The notes beneath the pieces are model-generated. The model searched no databases. It was given only the letters and a program-made list of their open reading frames with translations, and was not told the origin of the DNA. The position numbers and the translations under genes are program-made. DNA of 64,000 nucleotides from positions 1,864,001-1,928,000 of the forward strand of contig NZ_CP126093.1 of the NCBI RefSeq assembly GCF_030123065.1. Direction: 5' to 3'. Source of the DNA: Neobacillus sp. DY30 (GTDB taxonomy: Bacteria > Bacillota > Bacilli > Bacillales > Cytobacillaceae). Shown here piece after piece: positions 9,524-19,368 of this stretch (position 1 is its first letter; each line of letters opens with the position of its first letter).

Positions 9524-10582
9524 ATGAATCAACATAATGGTTATCATGTTGCTGTAGTAGGCGCAACAGGAGCGGTGGGTCAGCAAATGATCGCAACGTT
9601 AGTGAAAGAAAAATTCCCAATTAGACAACTAACTCTATTATCTTCCGCACGTTCAGCAGGTAAAATAGTGACGGTTGATGGTGTTGAGTATACGGTTCAG
9701 GAAGCTAAACCAGAAAGCTTTACTGGTGTGGATATTGCTTTATTCTCCGCTGGAGGTAATATTTCTAAAGAGCTTGCTCCTGAAGCAGTAAAGCACGGAG
9801 CGATTGTAGTAGACAATACTAGTGCTTTCCGAATGGATCAAGATATTCCGTTAGTCGTTCCTGAGGTAAATGAACATGATTTGCATCAGCATAATGGGAT
9901 CATTGCTAACCCAAATTGTTCTACTATCCAAATGGTAGTAGCGTTAGAACCAATTAGACAAAAATTTGGACTTAAAAAGGTTATTGTTTCAACCTATCAG
10001 GCAGTTTCAGGTGCAGGAGCTGTTGCAATTGAAGAATTACAGAGCCAGACAAAAGCTATTCTTAATGGTGAAACAGTGGAACCTAAGATTTTACCAGTAA
10101 AAGGTGACAAGAACCACTATCAAATCGCCTTTAACGCTATACCGCAAATTGATAAGTTCCAAGACAACGGCTATACATTTGAAGAAATGAAAATGATAAA
10201 CGAAACAAAGAAAATTATGCATTTACCAGAGCTGCCTGTTGCTGCGACTTGCGTACGTTTACCGGTAGCAGTCGGTCACTCTGAATCTGTTTATTTTGAA
10301 ATTGAAGAAGATGGCGTAAGTGCAAATGAAATAAAAGAGTTATTAAAGACAGCTCCGGGCGTGGTGTTACAAGATGACCCAGAGAATCAGGTATATCCAA
10401 TGCCTGCGAATTGTGTAGGAAGTAATGATGTGTTTGTAGGTCGGATTCGTAATGACCTTAACGAAAGTCGTGGTTTCCATATGTGGGTTGTTTCTGACAA
10501 TTTACTCAAAGGTGCTGCCTGGAATTCAGTTCAAATTGCTGAAAGTTTAATAAAGCTGGGTTTAATCAAAGAAAAAAAATAA
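9524..10582 (+). CDS. asd: Aspartate-semialdehyde dehydrogenase
   Basis: The enzyme reduces aspartyl phosphate to aspartate semialdehyde, feeding the lysine, diaminopimelate, threonine and methionine branches. The start ATG 9524 sits behind GAAAGGGG; the upstream in-frame TTG 9506 overlaps that site. The 352-residue protein has the NADP loop [12 protein letters not shown], the catalytic cysteine in NPNCSTIQ (C132), and the [11 protein letters not shown] and PVAVGHSE segments. It heads asd-dapG-dapA. Confidence 0.97.
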   Translation: MNQHNGYHVAVVGATGAVGQQMIATLVKEKFPIRQLTLLSSARSAGKIVTVDGVEYTVQEAKPESFTGVDIALFSAGGNISKELAPEAVKHGAIVVDNTSAFRMDQDIPLVVPEVNEHDLHQHNGIIANPNCSTIQMVVALEPIRQKFGLKKVIVSTYQAVSGAGAVAIEELQSQTKAILNGETVEPKILPVKGDKNHYQIAFNAIPQIDKFQDNGYTFEEMKMINETKKIMHLPELPVAATCVRLPVAVGHSESVYFEIEEDGVSANEIKELLKTAPGVVLQDDPENQVYPMPANCVGSNDVFVGRIRNDLNESRGFHMWVVSDNLLKGAAWNSVQIAESLIKLGLIKEKK

Positions 10583-10615
10583 AGTTTTGATTTTAAAGGC
10601 AGGTTTAAAGGTTAT

Positions 10616-11860
10616 ATGAAAATCATAGTACAAAAATTTGGCGGGACATCTGTTAAGGATGAAGAAAGCCGACAACATGCGAAGAGACATATCAATAATG
10701 CATTAGAAGAAGGATATAAGGTAGTAGTTGTAGTGTCTGCAATGGGAAGAAAGGGTGATCCCTATGCAACGGATACACTCCTCTCTTTGATTGGGAGTAA
10801 TGAAAGTAAAGTCAGTAAACGTGAACAGGATCTTCTTGTATCATGTGGTGAAATTATTTCAAGCGTTGTTTTTGCCAATATGCTGCAAGAAAACGGGATA
10901 AATGCGATTGCTTTGACTGGGGCACAAGCAGGATTTAGAACCAATAGTGATCATTCACAGGCTAAGATTGTCGAAATGAAATGTGATCGATTACTGCGGG
11001 ATTTAGAATACCATGATGTTGTTGTGGTAGCTGGTTTTCAAGGTGCTGCGAAGAACGGTGATACTACCACTATTGGACGAGGTGGCAGTGACACATCGGC
11101 AGCAGCATTAGGAGCGGCTCTAAATGCAGAATGGATTGACATTTTTACTGATGTAGAAGGCATCATGACAGCAGACCCAAGAATAGCAGATAACGCTAGA
11201 CGCCTTTCGGTTGTTACCTATACTGAGGTATGTAACATGGCCTATCAGGGTGCTAAAGTTATTCACCCAAGAGCAGTTGAAATAGCGATGCAGGCAAAGG
11301 TTCCAATTCGAATCCGCTCCACCTATTCGGACGATTTAGGAACATTAGTCACATCTATCTCAAAAGAGTCAAGAGGCAGTGATATTAAAGAGAGAACCGT
11401 AACAGGAATTGCTCATGTTTCAAATGTGACTCAAATTAAAGTGTTTGCTAAAAAAGACCAATACTACTTACAATCAGAAGTTTTTAAAGCTATGGCAAAT
11501 GAACAAATTAGTGTGGATTTTATAAACATTTCACCTAATGCCGTTGTATATACGGTTACCGATGAAATGACAGACAGAGCAATTAGGGTCTTAAAGGAAA
11601 TAGGTCATGAACCTGTTGTTGAACGCTATTGTGCAAAGGTTTCAGTTGTTGGAGCAGGTATTGCCGGTGTCCCGGGTGTTACTTCTAAAATCGTTACAGC
11701 TCTATCAGAGAATGGAATCCGGATTTTACAATCTGCTGATAGCCACACTACCATTTGGGTTCTTGTGAAGCAAGACGACCTGGCTAAATCAGTTAACGCA
11801 TTACATGACGCCTTTCATCTAGAAGAAGAAACCCTGGATATAAAGCTTACGGATATCTAG
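10616..11860 (+). CDS. dapG: Aspartokinase I (diaminopimelate-sensitive type)
   Basis: This kinase phosphorylates aspartate, the first step of the aspartate family pathway. The 414-residue protein has the kinase signature KFGGTSV at residues 7-13, GRGGSDTSAAALGAALNA around 157-174, and two C-terminal ACT domains (from about 270 and 345). Its place between asd and dapA corresponds to the diaminopimelate-inhibited B. subtilis isozyme. The ribosome binding site is weak (AAAGG), suggesting coupling to asd 33 bases upstream. Confidence 0.96.
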   Translation: MKIIVQKFGGTSVKDEESRQHAKRHINNALEEGYKVVVVVSAMGRKGDPYATDTLLSLIGSNESKVSKREQDLLVSCGEIISSVVFANMLQENGINAIALTGAQAGFRTNSDHSQAKIVEMKCDRLLRDLEYHDVVVVAGFQGAAKNGDTTTIGRGGSDTSAAALGAALNAEWIDIFTDVEGIMTADPRIADNARRLSVVTYTEVCNMAYQGAKVIHPRAVEIAMQAKVPIRIRSTYSDDLGTLVTSISKESRGSDIKERTVTGIAHVSNVTQIKVFAKKDQYYLQSEVFKAMANEQISVDFINISPNAVVYTVTDEMTDRAIRVLKEIGHEPVVERYCAKVSVVGAGIAGVPGVTSKIVTALSENGIRILQSADSHTTIWVLVKQDDLAKSVNALHDAFHLEEETLDIKLTDI

Positions 11861-11946
11861 TATATTTAGTCGGCTAAGAGTCGTCTAGATTTCTATAATC
11901 CCTATTTTTGCGCAACGGGATTTTCGTAATTGAAAGGAGTAGTAAA

Positions 11947-12813
11947 ATGGTTCATTTTGGTCGAGTTTCGACAGCCATGGTCACACCTTTTGATAAAAAA
12001 GGTCACATCGATTTTTCTAAGACCACTCAACTAATAAATTATTTAATCGATAATGGAACGGATTCTCTAGTGGTTGCAGGGACAACGGGTGAATCTCCAA
12101 CCTTGTCAAAAGAAGAAAAACTGGCATTATTTGATCATGTTGTAAAGGTAGTTGCAAAAAGAATTCCTGTTGTTGCAGGCACAGGCAGTAATAACACCTA
12201 CGCTTCGGTGGAACTAACGAAGAGAGCAGAACAGCTTGGCGTTGATGGTATTATGTTAGTAGCACCCTACTACAATAAACCAAATCAGGAAGGGCTATTT
12301 CAGCACTTTAAGACGATTGCTGAAGCTACTTCTTTGCCAGTTATGGTTTACAATATCCCTTCAAGGGCATCTGTAAATATTCATCATGAAACAATAATAA
12401 GGTTGTCAAAAATACCGAATATTGTAGCTGTGAAGGAAGCGGGCGGCGATCTAAATGCGATGACAAATATTGTTGCTAATACGGATCGTGATTTTGATCT
12501 GTACAGCGGCGATGATGCTATTGCTTTACCGGTGCTTTCAATTGGCGGGGCAGGGGTAGTTTCCGTAGCCTCACATGTGATTGGAAATGATATGCAAAAG
12601 ATGGTGAGGTCTTTTTTAAACGGAGATCATGAAAAAGCAGCAAAACTACACCAGAAGCTTCTCCCTATTATGCAGGGACTTTTTGCTGCTCCTAGTCCTG
12701 CACCCGTTAAAACGGCTCTTCAAATAATAGGGCTGGATGTAGGTTCAGTAAGGCTTCCACTTGTGCCATTAACGGAACAAGAACGGTCTGCCCTAACTAA
12801 ATTATTATTATAA
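11947..12813 (+). CDS. dapA: 4-hydroxy-tetrahydrodipicolinate synthase
   Basis: DapA condenses aspartate semialdehyde with pyruvate. ATG 11947 follows GAAAGGAG and gives 288 residues starting MVHFGRVSTAMVTPF; the earlier in-frame start at 11908 adds 13 unlikely residues. The TIM-barrel features are present: GTTGESPTL (residues 45-53), Y135 in PVMVYNIPSR, and the Schiff-base lysine K163 in AVKEAGGD. It closes the asd-dapG-dapA group and is followed by a strong terminator. Confidence 0.97.
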   Translation: MVHFGRVSTAMVTPFDKKGHIDFSKTTQLINYLIDNGTDSLVVAGTTGESPTLSKEEKLALFDHVVKVVAKRIPVVAGTGSNNTYASVELTKRAEQLGVDGIMLVAPYYNKPNQEGLFQHFKTIAEATSLPVMVYNIPSRASVNIHHETIIRLSKIPNIVAVKEAGGDLNAMTNIVANTDRDFDLYSGDDAIALPVLSIGGAGVVSVASHVIGNDMQKMVRSFLNGDHEKAAKLHQKLLPIMQGLFAAPSPAPVKTALQIIGLDVGSVRLPLVPLTEQERSALTKLLL

Positions 12814-12821
12814 TAATATAA

Positions 12822-12858
12822 ATGCCAATCGAATTTTATTCGGTTGGCATGTTTTTTT
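12822..12858 (+). terminator. dapA terminator
   Basis: A 12-base stem ATGCCAATCGAA / TTCGGTTGGCAT (one G-T pair) with a five-base loop is followed by G and seven T residues. Confidence 0.88.
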
Positions 12859-12899
12859 ACACATGTATATCCTCCAATGGTAAAAACAACTAAATTTGG

Positions 12900-12929
12900 T
12901 TGTAAAGGTTTTCACCTATCAAGTATAAT
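12900..12929 (+). promoter_or_regulatory. Probable rnjB promoter
   Basis: TTGTAA and a perfect TATAAT are separated by 18 bases. The site lies between the dapA terminator and rnjB. Confidence 0.55.
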
Positions 12930-13025
12930 AATCATAACTGATTTCGATCGGGCAATTTTGAAATGTCGAAAACCTCTAGTGAAAAAATGCTTGAGTTTGA
13001 CAATCAACATAGGAGGAAACGGAAA

Positions 13026-14693
13026 TTGATAAATAGAAAAAATAGTTCCATTAAGATTATCACGCTTGGTGGTATTGGAGAAATCGGAAAAAACATGTAT
13101 CTTGTGGAAGTGGACAAGGACATTTTTATCATTGATGCCGGGCTAATGTTCCCCGAGGATGAAATGCTTGGCATTGATATCGTTATTCCGGACATCACGT
13201 ATTTAACAGAAAACAAAGAAAGAGTAAAGGCTGTATTCTTAACACACGGACATGAGGATCATATCGGTGCTCTTTCCTATCTTCTCCGCCAAATCGACGT
13301 ACCGGTATATGGGACTAAACTCACATTAGCTCTTGCAAATGCTAAGCTGAAAGAGCAGGAATATAATGGAAAGACTAATTTTATTGAAATAACATCGGAT
13401 TCTATCATTACTATGGATTCCGTGGAAGTAAGCTTCTTTCGAACAAATCACAGTATTCCCGACTCAGTTGGTGTTTGTGTAGAAACATCAGAAGGCAGTA
13501 TCGTTTATACAGGTGATTTCAAATTTGACCAAGCAGCAACAAAACTATATAAGCCTGAAATAGGTAAAATGGCTGCTATTGGAGAAAAGGGGGTACTTTG
13601 TTTACTCTCAGATAGTACGAATGCAGAGAAACCTGGATATACTACATCGGAGGCAATTGTCGAACGAGAATTATCCACTGCTTTCTATAATACTAGGGGC
13701 AGAATGATTGCCGCTTGCTTTGCGTCTGATATTAATAGAATCCAGCATATCTTTGATGCTGCTAGGGATAACGGACGTAAAGTTGCTGTTGTAGGAAAAA
13801 GCCTAGAAAGAATTTATCATATTGCTCTAGATTTAGGATATTTAGAAGTAGAGGAAGACCTTATTATCCCGGTAAATGAAATAAATAACTACGAGGATAG
13901 CGAAATTCTCGTTTTAATGACAGGAAGTCAAGGCGAGCCAATTGAGGCACTTCAAAAAATGGCAAAGCAAACTGCGAAACATGTAAATATCCAGCCCGGA
14001 GATACGGTATTAATTGCTGCTTCCCCACTAAGAGGAAGTGAATTATTAATTTCTAGAACAGTGGACATGCTCTATCGGGCTGGAGCGAATGTTATCTCAG
14101 GTAAAAGAATTATTCATGTATCCAGTCACGGCAGTCAAGAAGAACTTAAATTTATGATTAACTTGATGAAACCACAGTTTTTTATCCCAGTGCATGGGGA
14201 GTATCGAATGTTAAAGGCACATAGGAAACTGGCATTAGATTGTGGAATCAAGGATGAGAATATAATGATTCCGGACCGTGGTGATGTAGTAGAATTAAAG
14301 GATGGTAAATTAAGTATAGGCGGTAAGGTACCATCAGGAAATGTGTTAATCGACGGTATTGGTGTTGGTGATGTTGGAAATATCGTATTAAGAGACCGGA
14401 GGCTATTATCCCAAGATGGTATATTAATTGTAGTCGTTACTTTAACCCGCCAAGATAAAAAAATCGCTGCTGGACCTGAAATTATCTCTCGTGGTTTTGT
14501 TTATGTCCGCGAATCTGAAAAGTTGATGGATGAATCAACAAAATTGGTTCGAGATATTGTTCAAAAGAATATTTCAAAGGAATCCTTTGAATGGTCAAGT
14601 TTAAAGCAAGAAATAAGAGATGGATTAAATCGATATTTATATGATAAAACGAAAAGAAGACCTATGATACTTCCTATTATAATGGAAGTATAG
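13026..14693 (+). CDS. rnjB: Ribonuclease J2
   Basis: This metallo-beta-lactamase/beta-CASP ribonuclease partners with RNase J1 in mRNA decay and rRNA processing. TTG 13026, nine bases after AGGAGG, gives 555 residues, the length of B. subtilis RNase J2; the in-frame ATG 12963 adds 21 residues without a ribosome binding site. The active-site signature HGHEDHIGA is complete, with FRTNHSIPDS and TGDFKFD downstream and the beta-CASP segments LLSDSTNAEKPG and HVSSHGSQEEL. Position next to tepA and spoIIIE fixes it as the J2-type (ymfA) gene. Confidence 0.93.
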   Translation: MINRKNSSIKIITLGGIGEIGKNMYLVEVDKDIFIIDAGLMFPEDEMLGIDIVIPDITYLTENKERVKAVFLTHGHEDHIGALSYLLRQIDVPVYGTKLTLALANAKLKEQEYNGKTNFIEITSDSIITMDSVEVSFFRTNHSIPDSVGVCVETSEGSIVYTGDFKFDQAATKLYKPEIGKMAAIGEKGVLCLLSDSTNAEKPGYTTSEAIVERELSTAFYNTRGRMIAACFASDINRIQHIFDAARDNGRKVAVVGKSLERIYHIALDLGYLEVEEDLIIPVNEINNYEDSEILVLMTGSQGEPIEALQKMAKQTAKHVNIQPGDTVLIAASPLRGSELLISRTVDMLYRAGANVISGKRIIHVSSHGSQEELKFMINLMKPQFFIPVHGEYRMLKAHRKLALDCGIKDENIMIPDRGDVVELKDGKLSIGGKVPSGNVLIDGIGVGDVGNIVLRDRRLLSQDGILIVVVTLTRQDKKIAAGPEIISRGFVYVRESEKLMDESTKLVRDIVQKNISKESFEWSSLKQEIRDGLNRYLYDKTKRRPMILPIIMEV

Positions 14694-14701
14694 TAGTAGG
14701 T

Positions 14702-14733
14702 AGGCATTGGTAAAACCAATGCCTTACTTTATT
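14702..14733 (+). terminator. rnjB terminator
   Basis: A ten-base stem AGGCATTGGT / ACCAATGCCT with an AAA loop is followed by an interrupted T-run (TACTTTATT). Confidence 0.65.
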
Positions 14734-14851
14734 GTCAGACTGGTGATTACAGTGATTATCAATAGAGCAATTCAAATGATTATTGCTCCCTAAGAATGAA
14801 ATTGTTTCATAGGTCAATACTAACGGTATCATGCGTGAAGGGAGACTTATG

Positions 14852-15604
14852 ATGAATAACGATTTACAAAAAAACGAATCCGCAAATCAAGAGGGTCAAG
14901 AACCTCAAAAAGAGGATAAGCCTTCTTCTTTAATGGAAAAAATACAACAGCTTGGGCAAACGAATGTACCGCAGCTGTCCTCCGATTCAAGGATTCATTG
15001 TTTAACGATTATCGGACAAATTGAGGGTCATTTAGCGTTACCGCCACAGAATAAAACTACAAAATATGAACATTTGATACCTCAATTAGTAGCGATAGAG
15101 CAAAATCCAAAAATAGAAGGGTTACTGATTATATTAAATACAGTAGGTGGAGATGTGGAGGCAGGATTAGCCATCTCTGAAATGCTGGCAACACTTTCAA
15201 AACCAACTGTTTCGATTGTCTTAGGCGGAGGCCATTCCATTGGCGTGCCTATAGCTGTGTCATGTGATCACAGTTTTATCGCTGAAACCGCAACGATGAC
15301 CATTCATCCTATTCGATTAACGGGCCTCGTAATCGGTGTTCCTGCAACGTTTGAATATTTAGATAAAATGCAGGATCGAGTAGTGAATTTTGTAACAAAG
15401 CACTCGAAGATTACCGAAGAGAAGTTTAAAGACTTAATGTTTGCAAAAGGCAATCTAACCCGTGACATCGGTACAAATGTAGTAGGACCGGATGCAGTGG
15501 AATATGGATTGATTGATGAAGTTGGCGGATTAGGACAAGCGATGAAGAGGCTAAACGAGTTGATTGATGAAAGGAAAGCATCTTCCGAGGGGATGATTCA
15601 ATGA
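14852..15604 (+). CDS. tepA: Translocation-enhancing protein TepA (ClpP-like protease)
   Basis: This ClpP-family serine protease of spore formers has been linked to degradation of small acid-soluble spore proteins and to secretion in B. subtilis. The fold runs from about residue 55. The nucleophile is the serine in GGGHSIGVP, and the histidine lies in [10 protein letters not shown]. The first 45 residues are charged and low in complexity. Two ATGs, 14849 and 14852, both follow GAAGGGAG; the second has the better spacing. The stop overlaps the ylzJ start (ATGA). Confidence 0.93.
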   Translation: MNNDLQKNESANQEGQEPQKEDKPSSLMEKIQQLGQTNVPQLSSDSRIHCLTIIGQIEGHLALPPQNKTTKYEHLIPQLVAIEQNPKIEGLLIILNTVGGDVEAGLAISEMLATLSKPTVSIVLGGGHSIGVPIAVSCDHSFIAETATMTIHPIRLTGLVIGVPATFEYLDKMQDRVVNFVTKHSKITEEKFKDLMFAKGNLTRDIGTNVVGPDAVEYGLIDEVGGLGQAMKRLNELIDERKASSEGMIQ

Positions 15605-15837
15605 TTCTGTATACCACAATGCCGCAGGAATCTATATTCCCTCCAGAAGCAGATTCCTTTACTAGACAACAAACGGTAACTTACCAAGGTGTATCACTAA
15701 TCGTTGAACAATCTGACGCGCAAAATGTACAGGTTGTTCGTATTTTGAGCAGTGATCCTAAGCATTATCTTGACGAGCGTATATGTCCTGGTGCTAAAAT
15801 TTCTTGTGCAAGCATTGAAGGATTGTCGGCAAACTAA
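15601..15837 (+). CDS. ylzJ: YlzJ-like protein
   Basis: A 78-residue protein beginning [14 protein letters not shown], with a conserved [19 protein letters not shown] segment. It overlaps the tepA stop by four bases and precedes spoIIIE, the standard location of ylzJ. No domain with a known activity is visible and the function is unknown. Coupling to tepA suggests a sporulation-associated role. Confidence 0.85.
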   Translation: MILYTTMPQESIFPPEADSFTRQQTVTYQGVSLIVEQSDAQNVQVVRILSSDPKHYLDERICPGAKISCASIEGLSAN

Positions 15838-15871
15838 AAGGATATTATGGTATAATTAGGATTAGAAGCTT

Positions 15872-15896
15872 AAGCAGCCATTCAGGCTGCTTTATT
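15872..15896 (+). terminator. Hairpin after ylzJ, probable terminator
   Basis: An eight-base stem AAGCAGCC / GGCTGCTT with an ATTCA loop is followed by TATTC. The short T-run makes it a moderate terminator. An extended -10 (TGGTATAAT, 15848-15856) lies just upstream without a clear -35. Confidence 0.55.
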
Positions 15897-15965
15897 CATT
15901 TGCGGTTAAAGATCATACCATAGGATGATAATGATAGTATTACACAAATATAGACAGGTGATTAG

Positions 15966-18311
15966 ATGGCAAAGAAAAAGAGAAGATCAAAAAAGAGAGA
16001 TAATCATTTAAAACAAACCGTTCAATTTGAACTTTCCGCGCTTGTCTTATTAGCACTGGCGATTATATCGATCGCCAAATTAGGAGCTGTTGGTGAGGCA
16101 GCAGTATTGTTTTTTCGATTTTGGATGGGTGAATGGTACATGCTCAGCCTGATAGGTCTTGTGATCCTCAGTGTATATCTCATGTGGAAACGGACAATAC
16201 CCTTTGTATTCCATGTTAAATTAGTCGGTATTTATTTAATTGTTTCCTCGTTACTCCTTTTAAGCCATGTTACACTATTTCATTTATTGACGAAAGATGG
16301 TAACTTTAAAAACCCAAGTGTCATAAGCAGCACATGGGAAATTTTTATGATGGAAGTAAAAGGAGAAACGAGCACAATTGATCTTGGCGGGGGAATGATT
16401 GGTGCCGTTCTATTTGCTATGTTTCATTATCTTTTTGCAGAAACGGGAACCAAAATTATTGCATTTATCTTTATTCTAATTGGATTTATTTTAGTTACAG
16501 GGAAATCATTCGGTGAATTTGTCGCTAAAATAGGGATTACACTAATTGATTTTTCAAAAGGACAATGGAGTGCGTTTCAATTAGACATGGAAGAATGGAA
16601 GCAGAAAAAACAAGAACGCCGTGAAGAAAAACGAATACAACAGCAGCAAGAAAGGGAAAACCGCGCGGCTGTTGTCCAGCCTGAAATGATTACTCCCATG
16701 CAAAATACACAGGAAGAAGTGGTTATACCTGAGCCGCTTATCTCAAGTTTTGCAGATCGTGCATACATAGATGAGGAACCACAAAAACCGAAGCGGAGAA
16801 AAGAGGAATCTAAAAATAAGGGTAATGACCAGGTAATAGACGAAGATGATTCCACACCTCCGATTACTTTCACAGAAGTGGAGAATGCAGCATATGAATT
16901 ACCGCCTTTAAAACTTCTTAAACTTCCGAAGAAAACAGACCAGAGCGGGGAATATGAATTAATTCATGCAAATGCAGCTAAATTAGAACGTACTTTTCAG
17001 AGCTTTGGGGTAAAAGCGCGAGTTACCCAAGTACACCTAGGACCAGCTGTTACTAAATATGAAGTTCATCCTGATGTTGGGGTCAAGGTTAGTAAAATTG
17101 TTAGTTTAAGTGATGACCTAGCCTTAGCACTAGCTGCTAAAGATATTCGAATAGAAGCTCCTATTCCTGGAAAATCTGCAATTGGGATTGAAGTGCCAAA
17201 TTCTGAAGTTGCTATGGTTTCCCTAAGGGAGGTATTAGAAGCAACCCAAAATAATAAGCCCGAGTCAAAACTGTTGATTGGTCTTGGCAGAGATATTACT
17301 GGGGAAGCAGTACTTGCTGAATTAAATAAAATGCCCCATTTGCTTGTAGCTGGTTCTACTGGAAGCGGGAAGAGTGTTTGTATTAATGGTATTATTACAA
17401 GCATACTTATGAGAGCTAAGCCGCATGAAGTCAAGTTAATGATGATAGATCCGAAGATGGTGGAATTAAATGTCTATAATGGTGTTCCTCACTTATTAGC
17501 GCCAGTGGTTACAGATGCCAAAAAAGCATCGCAGGCCTTAAAAAAGGTCGTAAGTGAGATGGAGAGACGATATGAGCTGTTCTCTCATACAGGTACTCGT
17601 AATATTGAAGGGTATAATGACCATATTAAAAGGCATAACATTGAGGAAAATGACAAACAGCCGCTTTTGCCATATATCGTTGTAATTGTGGACGAGCTAG
17701 CTGACTTAATGATGGTAGCCTCATCAGATGTAGAGGATTCCATTACTAGACTCGCACAAATGGCACGTGCTGCGGGTATCCACTTAATCATAGCAACACA
17801 GCGTCCATCTGTTGATGTCATAACAGGAGTTATTAAAGCAAATATTCCTTCAAGGATTGCTTTTGCTGTCTCCAGTGCTACCGATTCAAGAACAATCTTG
17901 GACATGGGTGGTGCAGAAAAACTGCTAGGAAGAGGAGATATGTTATTTCTGCCTGTAGGAGCATCAAAACCTGTTCGTGTACAAGGAGCATTTTTATCGG
18001 ATAATGAAGTTGAAGATACCGTTAATTTTGTCATTGGACAGCAAAAAGCGCAATATCAAGAAGAGATGATACCAGATGATACACCAGAAGCAGTTGGTGA
18101 AGTGGACGATGATTTATATGCTGAGGCTGTTGACTTAGTTATTGAAATGCAAACCGCTTCAGTATCAATGCTCCAGCGCCGTTTTCGAATTGGGTACTCT
18201 AGAGCTGCACGTTTAATTGACGAGATGGAAGCGCGTGGGATAGTGGGAGCATATGAAGGTAGTAAACCAAGAACAGTTTTACAATCGAAAACAAACGAAG
18301 AAGTGAATTAA
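15966..18311 (+). CDS. spoIIIE: DNA translocase SpoIIIE/FtsK
   Basis: SpoIIIE pumps the chromosome into the forespore through the closing septum. The 781-residue protein has a basic N-terminus, four membrane segments (roughly residues 20-185), a charged linker rich in Q, E and K (to about 310), then the motor. The Walker A motif GSTGSGKS is at residues 463-470 and Walker B is in the [12 protein letters not shown] segment. A C-terminal winged-helix gamma domain ([24 protein letters not shown]) reads the SRS/KOPS polarity sequences. The start is ATG behind ACAGGTG. A strong terminator follows. Confidence 0.97.
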   Translation: MAKKKRRSKKRDNHLKQTVQFELSALVLLALAIISIAKLGAVGEAAVLFFRFWMGEWYMLSLIGLVILSVYLMWKRTIPFVFHVKLVGIYLIVSSLLLLSHVTLFHLLTKDGNFKNPSVISSTWEIFMMEVKGETSTIDLGGGMIGAVLFAMFHYLFAETGTKIIAFIFILIGFILVTGKSFGEFVAKIGITLIDFSKGQWSAFQLDMEEWKQKKQERREEKRIQQQQERENRAAVVQPEMITPMQNTQEEVVIPEPLISSFADRAYIDEEPQKPKRRKEESKNKGNDQVIDEDDSTPPITFTEVENAAYELPPLKLLKLPKKTDQSGEYELIHANAAKLERTFQSFGVKARVTQVHLGPAVTKYEVHPDVGVKVSKIVSLSDDLALALAAKDIRIEAPIPGKSAIGIEVPNSEVAMVSLREVLEATQNNKPESKLLIGLGRDITGEAVLAELNKMPHLLVAGSTGSGKSVCINGIITSILMRAKPHEVKLMMIDPKMVELNVYNGVPHLLAPVVTDAKKASQALKKVVSEMERRYELFSHTGTRNIEGYNDHIKRHNIEENDKQPLLPYIVVIVDELADLMMVASSDVEDSITRLAQMARAAGIHLIIATQRPSVDVITGVIKANIPSRIAFAVSSATDSRTILDMGGAEKLLGRGDMLFLPVGASKPVRVQGAFLSDNEVEDTVNFVIGQQKAQYQEEMIPDDTPEAVGEVDDDLYAEAVDLVIEMQTASVSMLQRRFRIGYSRAARLIDEMEARGIVGAYEGSKPRTVLQSKTNEEVN

Positions 18312-18312
18312 A

Positions 18313-18340
18313 AAAAGAGCCATTAGGCTCTTTTTTTTTT
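18313..18340 (+). terminator. spoIIIE terminator
   Basis: AAAAGAGCC / GGCTCTTTT with an ATTA loop, then a long T-run. Confidence 0.88.
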
Positions 18341-18462
18341 ACATAATACGCCGATTGATTGTAGACAACTAAAAATTATAGCAGATTTCAGAGTAAAAAG
18401 TCCTATCAATTATGACAACTTTCGACAATTTCGCTTTTTTCGACAAAAATTACAAATTCTAT

Positions 18463-18490
18463 TTCCATAAGCCTAAAAAAATGGTATATT
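18463..18490 (+). promoter_or_regulatory. Probable promoter of the GntR gene
   Basis: TTCCAT is 16 bases from TATATT, which is preceded by TGG (an extended -10). It lies 70 bases before the GntR start and directly upstream of an inverted repeat. Confidence 0.5.
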
Positions 18491-18515
18491 ATTTTCGATT
18501 AGTAGGAATGATTAT

Positions 18516-18533
18516 ACATCAGATGTCTGATGT
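18516..18533. promoter_or_regulatory. Candidate GntR operator
   Basis: A perfect inverted repeat ACATCAGA-TG-TCTGATGT lies between the extended -10 promoter and the start codon of the GntR regulator. Its size and symmetry suit a HutC-type GntR dimer, suggesting autoregulation. This is inferred from position. Confidence 0.5.
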
Positions 18534-18559
18534 CTTAGGAAAGAGTTGGAGGTACCTGC

Positions 18560-19285
18560 ATGTCTATTAAGCTAGATAACCGACATTTATACCTACAAGT
18601 GATCGATCGGTTAAAACAAGATATCGAACAAGGGGTTTATAAGGAAAAGGAAAAATTACCTTCTGAATTCGATCTTGCGAAACAACTGGGTGTAAGTAGA
18701 GCCACACTTCGGGAAGCACTACGAATACTCGAAGAGGAAAATGTTATCATTCGCCGCCATGGTGTTGGTACGTTTGTTAATTCGAAACCTCTTTTTACTT
18801 CGGGGATTGAACAACTTAATAGTGTCACGGACATGATCTTCCAAGCTGGGATGAAACCAGGCACCATTTTCTTAAGTTCATCAACTGTCGGGGCTACTGA
18901 AGAGGATATTCGTCGTTTCTCATGTTCTACAAATGAGGAAATTGTGGTTATGGAGCGGGTTAGAACCGCTAATGGGGAACCAGTCGTTTATTGCATCGAC
19001 AAAGTACCTGAAAAAATTCTGCCAGAGACATTTTCACATGGTGAAGAATCCATATTTTTCATTTTGGAAGAAGAAGCCAACCGAAAGATTACATATGCGG
19101 TTGCTCAAATTGAACCAATTGGGTACCACGAGAAAATTTCGCCTATTTTAGAATGTGAACCAGAAACTGCACTGCTTGTATTAAAGCAAATGCATTTTGA
19201 CGAAATGGATGAACCTGTCCTTTTCTCGGTAAACTACTTTAAAGCAGATAAATTTAGTTTTCAGGTATTACGAAAAAGATTTTAA
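18560..19285 (+). CDS. ymfC: GntR-family transcriptional regulator (HutC/UTRA type)
   Basis: The 241-residue protein has an N-terminal winged helix (residues 8-75, with [34 protein letters not shown]) and a C-terminal UTRA effector domain from about 95. The ATG follows TTGGAGGTACC. It sits after spoIIIE, the ymfC position in B. subtilis, and immediately upstream of a BMP-type transporter on the same strand, so it probably controls that transporter. The ligand is unknown. A perfect palindrome lies just upstream of the gene. Confidence 0.88.
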   Translation: MSIKLDNRHLYLQVIDRLKQDIEQGVYKEKEKLPSEFDLAKQLGVSRATLREALRILEEENVIIRRHGVGTFVNSKPLFTSGIEQLNSVTDMIFQAGMKPGTIFLSSSTVGATEEDIRRFSCSTNEEIVVMERVRTANGEPVVYCIDKVPEKILPETFSHGEESIFFILEEEANRKITYAVAQIEPIGYHEKISPILECEPETALLVLKQMHFDEMDEPVLFSVNYFKADKFSFQVLRKRF

Positions 19286-19368
19286 TTTTTTGTGGATTAT
19301 GAAAACGCAATCAAGCTGCTTTCTGAAAGTTCCTACTAAATCAAACAAATATTAGGGGGTCAATTGCC

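Noticed and set aside
12844..13029. 61-aa frame upstream of rnjB
   Set aside because: It starts inside the dapA terminator, contains the rnjB promoter and runs into the rnjB ribosome binding site.
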